DNA from: Glycocaulis sp.
GTDB taxonomy: Bacteria; Pseudomonadota; Alphaproteobacteria; Caulobacterales; Maricaulaceae
Length of the DNA: 64,000 nt
Reading direction: 5' to 3'
Assembly (NCBI GenBank): GCA_022565665.1
Contig: JAIUMI010000009.1
Span: forward strand, 45,284 to 109,283
Below, in pieces: positions 58,371 to 64,000 of this stretch; the first letter of the stretch is position 1, and each line of letters opens with the position of its first letter. The notes under the pieces were generated by a model. That model saw nothing but the letters and a program-made list of their open reading frames with translations, was not told the origin of the DNA and made no database searches. The translations under genes were made by a program, and so were the position numbers.

Positions 58371-59516
58371 ATGGAAATCCCTATTTCCTATGAAGTTCTG
58401 CGTGTCCTCTGGTGGGGCCTTCTGGGCGTCCTGCTGATCGGCTTTGCCGCCACGGACGGATTTGATTTTGGCGTGGCCGGGCTCCTGCCCTTCGTGGCCA
58501 AGACCGATTCAGAACGGCGCGTCGCCATCAATACGGTCGGGCCGACCTGGGAGGGTAACCAGGTCTGGTTCATCCTCGGGGGCGGGGCGATCTTCGCCGC
58601 CTGGCCGCTGGTCTATGCGGTGTCCTTCTCCGGGCTTTATCTGGCGATGTTCGTGCTGCTGGCCGCGCTGATCCTGCGTCCGGTCGCGTTCAAATACCGC
58701 TCCAAGCGGGAAGATCCGCGCTGGCGGGCGAGCTGGGACTGGGCGCTCTTTACCGGCGGCTTCGTGCCCGCCCTCCTGTTCGGCGTGGCGGTCGGCAATG
58801 TCCTGGTCGGCCTGCCCTTCCGGCTGGACGATAATATGCGCGCCTACTGGGACGGCTCCTTCTTCGATCTCCTGAACCCGTTTGCCATTCTGTGCGGATT
58901 GCTTTCGGTGACGATGATGGGCCTGCACGGTGCGGCCTGGCTGTCGATGAAGGCCGAATATGGTCCGGTGCGTGACCGCGCGCGGACATTCGCGCCGATC
59001 CTGGCCATTGCCTCGATTGTGCTGTTCGCCATTGGAGGACTGGTGATGGCTTACGGGCCCTACGGCTTCACCCATGTGTCTGAAGCCAATCCGGGCGGGC
59101 CGTCCAATCCGCTGCTTACCGAGACAGCGGCAGAGGCGGGCGCGTGGCTTTCCAACTATGCCGCCCATCCCTGGATGATCCTGGCGCCCGTGCTGGGCTT
59201 TGGCGGCGCGTTCGCGGCGCTGGCGGGGTTGAGGATGAACTCTGAGGCAGTGACCTTTATCGGTTCAAAGCTCTCCACCTTCGGGATCATCTCCACGGTG
59301 GGGCTTTCCATGTTCCCCTTCATCCTGCCGTCGAGCATTCAACCCAATGCCAGCCTGACGGTGTGGAACAGCTCATCAAGCCAGCTCACCCTGTTCATCA
59401 TGCTGATCACCACGGTGATCTTCCTGCCCATCATCCTCGCCTACACCGCCTGGGCGTTCAAAGTGATGTGGGGCCGGGTGACCACCGAAGACGTCACCAG
59501 CGGCGATTATTACTAG
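58371..59516 (+). CDS. cydB: Cytochrome bd ubiquinol oxidase subunit II
   Basis: Second membrane subunit of the bd oxidase, contributing to heme binding and stability. The 381-residue protein has the start LRVLWWGLLGVLLIGFAATD, GFDFGVAGLLPFVAKTDSER, NTVGPTWEGNQVWFILGGGA and the C-terminal VWNSSSSQLTLFIMLITTVI. About nine membrane segments. AAGGACATAAACA precedes the ATG. cydX follows 20 bases later. No cydDC genes lie nearby, though they are needed for assembly. Confidence 0.96.
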   Translation: MEIPISYEVLRVLWWGLLGVLLIGFAATDGFDFGVAGLLPFVAKTDSERRVAINTVGPTWEGNQVWFILGGGAIFAAWPLVYAVSFSGLYLAMFVLLAALILRPVAFKYRSKREDPRWRASWDWALFTGGFVPALLFGVAVGNVLVGLPFRLDDNMRAYWDGSFFDLLNPFAILCGLLSVTMMGLHGAAWLSMKAEYGPVRDRARTFAPILAIASIVLFAIGGLVMAYGPYGFTHVSEANPGGPSNPLLTETAAEAGAWLSNYAAHPWMILAPVLGFGGAFAALAGLRMNSEAVTFIGSKLSTFGIISTVGLSMFPFILPSSIQPNASLTVWNSSSSQLTLFIMLITTVIFLPIILAYTAWAFKVMWGRVTTEDVTSGDYY

Positions 59517-59536
59517 GCAGAAGGAGTGTAACGACC

Positions 59537-59665
59537 ATGTGGTATTTTGCCTGGATACTCGGCATTGGCCTTGCCTGCTCCTTCGCCATCCTCAATGCGA
59601 TGTGGCACGAAATGTCGCTTGGCGATGAGGGCGACAAGGGCACCAGCGAGGAAGCCGCGCGCTAG
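59537..59665 (+). CDS. cydX: Cytochrome bd oxidase small subunit CydX
   Basis: A 42-residue single-helix subunit that stabilises the heme site of the bd oxidase. It starts MWYFAWILGIGLACSFAILN, the signature of the CydX/YbgT family, then NAMWHEM and an acidic tail. AAGGAG lies about ten bases before the ATG. It completes a cydABX operon. Its stop abuts the stop of the convergent BLUF gene. Confidence 0.92.
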   Translation: MWYFAWILGIGLACSFAILNAMWHEMSLGDEGDKGTSEEAAR

Positions 59666-60118
59666 TCAGCCCGTGCCGGTTATGTTCACGCCCGCACTCT
59701 GACGGCGGGCAATCAGCCCGGTCTCGTGGATGCGTCTGGCGCGCTCCAGCAGGCCGTTTGCGGTGATGTGATCATAATCGGGCTGGCGCGGCTCGCAGCC
59801 GGGCAGCGCGTCCTCGCGCAGCACTGCGACCGCCCAGTCGTAGAAGCAGCGCTGCTCCACCTCGCCGCACATTACCAGTTCCACATCATGGTGACGTTCG
59901 TCCGCCGCAATCCGCCGGAACGTCGATGACACCGCGTGCCGCGGACCTTCCAGTACCTGGATGAAGCGGTCGCCATCGACGGCCAGCACGCCCGTCAGGC
60001 CGAGGGAGGGATTGTGGGCCAGCCCGGCGGAGAGAATGCGGCCGAGTTCCTCTGAGACGGTGCGGTCTTCCACCTCGAAATTCGCACAGCTATGATAAAT
60101 CAGGCGGGTCAGGAACAT
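59666..60118 (-). CDS. BLUF-domain blue-light sensor protein
   Basis: A 150-residue FAD-binding photosensor with a stand-alone BLUF domain. The key residues are present: Tyr in MFLTRLIYHS, Asn in HNPSLGLTGVLAVDG, Gln in RFIQVLEGPR, and the RHHDVELVMCG strand with RCFYDWAVAV. The C-terminal 50 residues contain a helix (ANGLLERARRIHETGL) that may relay the signal. No effector domain, so it probably acts through a partner. Convergent with cydX with no gap; link to respiration is by position only. Confidence 0.9.
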   Translation of the reverse strand: MFLTRLIYHSCANFEVEDRTVSEELGRILSAGLAHNPSLGLTGVLAVDGDRFIQVLEGPRHAVSSTFRRIAADERHHDVELVMCGEVEQRCFYDWAVAVLREDALPGCEPRQPDYDHITANGLLERARRIHETGLIARRQSAGVNITGTG

Positions 60119-60244
60119 GGCCGTTTGCTCCTTGCTCGGTCATCGGACTTTCCGGCGCTGACATCGAGGTTCACGGAGCACGGTTAACTGTCCGTGAACC
60201 CATCGCCCGGGTTGACGCATAAACAAATTCATGAAGCGGGGCTT

Positions 60245-60880
60245 CTAGAAATGATGGACGCGTTCAGGGCCGCCATTTTCCTCGACGAAGCGGTCATAGG
60301 CCTCGGCCCTCAACAGGGCGGTTGCGGAGTGCACCAGCCACTCGGTGCCCGAGAAAATCGGTGTTTGTACGGAGTGAAAATAGCGCCGCGCAGCGCTGAC
60401 CTCGGCCGTCCATACAAATTCGATGCAGGCGATCTCGCCGTCAAAGGCGCCGGCCTGCACAGCACGGCAAACCAGCCCGGCCACGGTCTGACCCAGCGGA
60501 TCGTTCACGGCCAGGCCGTCAAAGTAGCGGTCAAACGGCGGGCCGGCATCGCGGAAGCGCTGGCTGGCCGCTTCCACCTGCACTACCCTGTCCGTGCATG
60601 ACAGCAGGGCAACAGCATGGGGCGAATGCAGCACGACTGACTTGAGCTGGTCGATCAGGGGCCGGTGTGCCGGTGTATGAATTAGCGAAGCCAGCCGCGC
60701 GGCGATTTCCGGCGACGGTGTAATCACCCCGTTCTCCAGCCGCGAGACATAGGACTGGCTCACCTGAAGCCGGCGCGCCGCATCGTCCTGTTTCATATTA
60801 CTGCGCAGGCGCAGCGCCCTCAGCGCGCGCCCCCATTTCGCGGACTTCCCCTCAAGCCCGCGCCCGTTGCCCTCTGTCAA
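60245..60880 (-). CDS. XRE-family regulator with PAS-like C-terminal domain
   Basis: A 211-residue protein. The N-terminal helix-turn-helix is clear: WGRALRALRLRSNMKQDDAA, RRLQVSQSYVSRLENGVITP, then SPEIAARLASLI. Residues about 85-205 look like a PAS-type sensing domain (VALLSCTDRVVQVEAASQRF, FDRYFDGLAVNDPLGQTVAG). Ligand unknown. It diverges from the acyl-CoA synthetase gene, which could be a target. The 126 bases between it and the BLUF gene hold no further gene. Confidence 0.85.
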   Translation of the reverse strand: MTEGNGRGLEGKSAKWGRALRALRLRSNMKQDDAARRLQVSQSYVSRLENGVITPSPEIAARLASLIHTPAHRPLIDQLKSVVLHSPHAVALLSCTDRVVQVEAASQRFRDAGPPFDRYFDGLAVNDPLGQTVAGLVCRAVQAGAFDGEIACIEFVWTAEVSAARRYFHSVQTPIFSGTEWLVHSATALLRAEAYDRFVEENGGPERVHHF

Positions 60881-61105
60881 CCAAGCGCTCCCGTACCACT
60901 CAAATTCCCCACCAAATTGTATGGATGAACGTGCTAACGCGCTGATGCATGCATGAATTTATTTTGTTGCACATGTGGCACGTGCAGCCAGCCACTCTCG
61001 CCGCAGGCAATAGCATCCCTGACGCACCGCTTCGCCTTGACCGCAAACGGGCGGGATTTACTGTCACGCCCTAACGATACAACACCATTCGGGAGGCCGT
61101 GTTTC

Positions 61106-62917
61106 ATGGGGTTTTTCAGCGCGCTCAAGCGGGAGATTTTCTACACCCGCGAGCTGGTCCGGCTTTTGAAGACGCTCAAGACGATCACGCCGGATTCAGA
61201 TGATCTGACTCCGGACATGCTCGAACGCAGCGTGGACAAGCACGCCTCGCGCCCGGCTTTCATACTGGAAGACGGCTCCACGGTCAGCTATGGCGCGTTT
61301 GATGCCTTTGCCAACCGGGTGGCGAACTGGGCGCTCGCCACCGGCATAAAGCCGGGCGATACAGTGGCGCTCTATATGGGCAATCGCTGGGAATATATCG
61401 CCTTCTGGTATGGCCTGACCAAGGTGGGTGTGCTGACCGCGCTCCTGAACAACCAGGTGACGGGCAAGGCGCTGTCCCACGGCGTCCGGATCGCCGAGGC
61501 TGATCACGCCATCATCGAGGGCGAGCTTTCCGGTGCCTTTGCCGCCGTGGCGTCCGACACCGGCTCGATCACGCCGTGGATCTATGATGGCGAGGCAGGC
61601 AGCGTGCCTGCCGGGCGCGATCTCAAGGCCGCTCTTGATGGGGCAAGCGATGCCCGTCCGGGCCGGGAGCACCGGGCCCACCTCAAGGCCAAGGATCCGT
61701 GCCTGAAAATGTACACCTCCGGCACGACGGGCCTGCCCAAGGCGGCCATCGTCGCCCATACCCGCGCGCTCTACTATCTGCAGGTCTTTGCCGTGGCGTC
61801 TCACGCCTCGCCGAAAGACCGGATGATGATGGTGCTGCCGCTCTATCACGCCACGGGCGGGCTTTGCGGCGTGGGCTGCGCCCTGTCGCAGGGCGGCGCG
61901 CTGATCGTGCGGCGCAAATTCTCCGCCAGCGCCTTCTGGTCCGAAGCCGCTGAACACGGCGCGACCATGTTCATGTATGTCGGCGAGCTGTGCCGTTTTC
62001 TCATTTCGGCAGAGCCAAACCCGGCCGAGAAGAAGCACAAAATCCGCGTGGCCATCGGCAATGGCCTGCGCCCCGATGTCTGGCCGCGCTTTGTGGAGCG
62101 CTCCGGCATCAAGCGCATCATGGAGTTCTACGGCGCGACCGAGGGCAATGTCGGCTTTCTTAATCTCGATTCCAAGCCCGGCGCGATCGGCCGCATTCCG
62201 CCTTTCCTGAAGCACCGCTTCAATGCCGATCTGGTGAAGTTCGATATCGAGAAGGAAGAGCCTATCCGCGACGCCAAGGGGCGCTGTATACCCTGCGGGC
62301 CAGACGAGGTGGGCGAGGCCATTGGCGAGATTCGCGCCGATGATGCGCGCTACCGGTTTGACGGCTATGGCGACAAGGAAGCCACCGAGAAGAAGCTGCT
62401 GCGCAATGTCTTCAAGGAGGGAGATCTCTATTTCCGCACCGGCGATCTGATGAAGCGCGACCGCCAGGGTTATTTCTACTTCATCGACCGGATTGGCGAC
62501 ACGTTCCGCTGGAAAGCGGAGAATGTCTCCACCGCCGAAGTGGCCGAGATCATGGGGCTCGCACCCGGCATCGTGCAGGCCAATGTCTATGGCGTGGAAG
62601 TGGCCGGCTATCCCGGCCGCGCCGGCATGGCAGCCCTGATCGTCAATGGCGGGTTCGATCTGGAAGCCCTGCACGCCCATGTGACGAAGGAACTGGCCGC
62701 CTATGCCCGCCCTGTCTTCCTGCGTATCCATCAGGAAGATCCATCCGAGCACACGACCGGCACATTCAAGCTGAAGAAAACCGATCTGGTGGCCGAGGGA
62801 TGGGATCCGGAGAAAATCTCCGAGCCGCTCTATTTCGACGATCCGGAGGCGGGGCGCTATGTCGAGCTGACCGCAGACATCCGCGCCGCGATTGAAAGCG
62901 GGGAGAAGCGGGTGTGA
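61106..62917 (+). CDS. FATP-type long-chain acyl-CoA synthetase
   Basis: Activates long or very long fatty acids, possibly with uptake. The 603-residue ANL-family protein has the P-loop MYTSGTTGLPKAAIVAHT, EFYGATEGNVGFLNLDSKPG with the FATP-like NVGFLNLDSKPGAIGR, the catalytic YFRTGDLMKRDRQGYFYFID and RIGDTFRWKAENVSTAEVAE hinge, and the C-terminal TGTFKLKKTDLVAEGW. No signal peptide. GGGAGG precedes the ATG at 61106; the upstream in-frame extension is atypical. Its stop overlaps the next start (GTGA). Confidence 0.92.
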   Translation: MGFFSALKREIFYTRELVRLLKTLKTITPDSDDLTPDMLERSVDKHASRPAFILEDGSTVSYGAFDAFANRVANWALATGIKPGDTVALYMGNRWEYIAFWYGLTKVGVLTALLNNQVTGKALSHGVRIAEADHAIIEGELSGAFAAVASDTGSITPWIYDGEAGSVPAGRDLKAALDGASDARPGREHRAHLKAKDPCLKMYTSGTTGLPKAAIVAHTRALYYLQVFAVASHASPKDRMMMVLPLYHATGGLCGVGCALSQGGALIVRRKFSASAFWSEAAEHGATMFMYVGELCRFLISAEPNPAEKKHKIRVAIGNGLRPDVWPRFVERSGIKRIMEFYGATEGNVGFLNLDSKPGAIGRIPPFLKHRFNADLVKFDIEKEEPIRDAKGRCIPCGPDEVGEAIGEIRADDARYRFDGYGDKEATEKKLLRNVFKEGDLYFRTGDLMKRDRQGYFYFIDRIGDTFRWKAENVSTAEVAEIMGLAPGIVQANVYGVEVAGYPGRAGMAALIVNGGFDLEALHAHVTKELAAYARPVFLRIHQEDPSEHTTGTFKLKKTDLVAEGWDPEKISEPLYFDDPEAGRYVELTADIRAAIESGEKRV

Positions 62918-63474
62918 GCCCGGAGGCGGTTCTGCACTTCTGGTTTGAGGAGACCGGGCCGGAAGAATGGTTCGCCTCCAGCGCGGAGTTCGATGCGACG
63001 ATCCGCCAGCGTTTTGGCGATTTTACGCAAGGTTTCCGGCAGGCGCAGACCATCGCAGGTCACGCCTGGCTGGAAGGCGCTGGCAGCGCGCTGGCGCTTG
63101 TCCTCGTACTGGACCAGTTACCGCGCAATATCTGGCGCGGCAGCGCAGAGGCGTTCGCGCTGGATACACTGGGGCTGGAGGCTGCGCGGATCATACTTGA
63201 TAACGGCCATGATCTCGAACTGGCCGATAACCGGCGCGCCTTTGCCTATATGCCTTTCATGCATTCAGAAGCACTGGCCGATCAGGAATTGTGCGTGCAG
63301 CTTTGCGAGACCCGGCTGCCGGAGGGTGCAGGCACCGCTCATCACGCCCGCGCGCATCGCGATGTGATCGCGCAGTTCGGACGTTTTCCCTACCGCAATG
63401 CGGCGCTCGGCCGGGCCGATACGCCCGAAGAGGCACAATGGCTGGCCAGCGGGGGCTACAGACCCGGCGGCTAG
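62914..63474 (+). CDS. DUF924 family protein
   Basis: A 186-residue soluble, helical protein. MSPEAVLHFWFEETGPEEWF, VLVLDQLPRNIWRGSAEAFA and FPYRNAALGRADTPEEAQWL match DUF924, whose fold is TPR-like and whose function is not known. The GTG start overlaps the acyl-CoA synthetase stop by four bases, so the two are translationally coupled. Confidence 0.92.
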   Translation: MSPEAVLHFWFEETGPEEWFASSAEFDATIRQRFGDFTQGFRQAQTIAGHAWLEGAGSALALVLVLDQLPRNIWRGSAEAFALDTLGLEAARIILDNGHDLELADNRRAFAYMPFMHSEALADQELCVQLCETRLPEGAGTAHHARAHRDVIAQFGRFPYRNAALGRADTPEEAQWLASGGYRPGG

Positions 63475-63607
63475 AGCCATAACGCAAACCATGACAGGAA
63501 TTGTACGGCGTGATACCCGCTTGTTCATTGAAAGCCGGGCCTGCCAAGTCTAACAGGTCGGGGGCCGGGCTGTAGCCGGTTGCCATCACATACGGGGGGA
63601 TACGTCC

Positions 63608-63880
63608 TTGAGCGCTGTTTTCGACAAGCTGATCATCCAGATACCGTGCCTGAACGAGGCGGACACCCTGCCTATTGCGCTGGCCGACCTGCCGCGTGAG
63701 GTGGAGGGCTTCCGCAAGGTCGAATGGCTGGTCATTGATGACGGCTCCACCGACAACACGGTGGAAGTGGCCCGTGCAAACGGCGTTGACCACATCATCT
63801 CCTTTCCCCAGAATCAGGGCCTCGCGAAGGCCTATATGGCGGGCCTGGAAGAGGCGCTGCGCCAGGGCGCGGAGGTAGTG
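63608..63880 (+). pseudogene. Family 2 glycosyltransferase, cut by an insertion sequence
   Basis: Starts with the GT2 pattern: FDKLIIQIPCLNEADTLPIA, VEWLVIDDGSTDNTVEVARA and ISFPQNQGLAKAYMAGLEEA, the nucleotide-sugar-binding part of a polyprenyl-phosphate-type glycosyltransferase. After RQGAEVV the similarity stops and the frame runs into unrelated residues to a TAG at 63914-63916. The break coincides with the TGTCTCAG end of an insertion element. The remaining coding part, including the metal-binding DxD, should lie beyond the window. Likely inactive. Confidence 0.75.
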
Positions 63881-64000
63881 TCTCAGTTTGAAATTTCAGC
63901 GCTGCGCTTTTTGTAGGGGCCGCGCTTGGCCGGACGCTTCTCCGCCTCGTTCGCGTCCACACGGTCCAGAATGTTATCAAAGCTCCAGAGCGTGTCAGAG
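63879..64000. mobile_element. End of an insertion sequence, truncated by the window
   Basis: From TGTCTCAGTTTG (63879) the DNA no longer fits the glycosyltransferase. A minus-strand reading frame with a transposase-like, basic C-terminus begins five bases inside this end. TGT-ended termini with the transposase stop near the end are typical of IS481- and IS3-type elements; the family is uncertain. The other end and the target duplication are outside the window. Confidence 0.6.
63883..64000 (-). CDS. Transposase C-terminus, partial
   Basis: An open minus-strand frame enters from the right edge and ends at 63883-63885. The visible 38 residues include SDTLWSFDNILDRVDANEAE and end KRPAKRGPYKKRSAEISN, a basic tail like those of DDE transposases. 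The catalytic residues lie beyond the window, so the family cannot be fixed. Confidence 0.5.
   Translation of the reverse strand, partial: SDTLWSFDNILDRVDANEAEKRPAKRGPYKKRSAEISN

Noticed and set aside
61196-62752. Long minus-strand open frame (518 codons) opposite the acyl-CoA synthetase
   Set aside because: Antisense shadow; no domain recognised.

Overview
The window looks like chromosomal DNA of a GC-rich alphaproteobacterium, most like the Maricaulales/Hyphomonadaceae group. This placement rests on several signals seen in the sequence. They are a DUF1134/EipA gene, a DUF2244 gene, a CtrA-type TTAA-N7-TTAA site, and two LexA boxes of the alphaproteobacterial GTTC-N7-GTTC form. Genus and species cannot be read from it. 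I saw no rRNA, tRNA or CRISPR array.

Layout. At 1-1242 there is the 3' part of a gene for a secreted-type repeat protein. At 1316-5631 a ribosomal-protein and tRNA-synthetase cluster (rpmI, rplT, pheS, pheT) follows, with a structured leader before rpmI, and then an MFS transporter. At 6974-9643 eipA and lepA diverge around a CtrA box. At 9640-10747 sits a small accessory pair, an HNH endonuclease and a 72-residue protein. A PCu(A)C copper chaperone precedes a long minus-strand housekeeping run: trpS, murJ, glnD, a DUF2855 gene and mutS. maeB, ampG, a hybrid histidine kinase, yifB/comM and yraN follow. The LpoA-like lipoprotein gene and the hemW-rdgB pair lie next to a unit of a 38-residue membrane peptide, a DUF2975 protein and an XRE regulator. 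dapB and the chaperones dnaJ/dnaK come next, then envelope lipoproteins and alkB, then grpE/hrcA and rph. An isolated HMG-CoA reductase gene lies beside a small SOS-type gene. The right part holds gloA, an AraC-MGMT fusion, lolA, polA, an Mrr-like nuclease in AT-richer DNA, gyrB and a cydABX oxidase operon. It ends with a BLUF photosensor, an XRE-PAS regulator, a FATP-type acyl-CoA synthetase, a DUF924 gene and a glycosyltransferase gene cut by an insertion sequence.

Functional themes. Envelope building and maintenance recurs (murJ, ampG, LpoA-like, lolA, eipA, glycine-zipper lipoproteins). DNA repair and the SOS response form a second theme (mutS, polA, alkB, AraC-MGMT, gyrB, yifB/comM and a new candidate). 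The most interesting signal is the 105-residue gene at 45422-45739. Its promoter has TTGACT and TATGTT elements 17 bases apart with a LexA box over the -10, and a perfect DnaA box just upstream. Its product has a Myb/SANT-like DNA-binding look and ends in QLELF, which resembles the sliding-clamp-binding motif. yifB/comM has the same promoter design and also has a DnaA box nearby. Together these suggest an undescribed small SOS protein acting at the replisome, which is inference.
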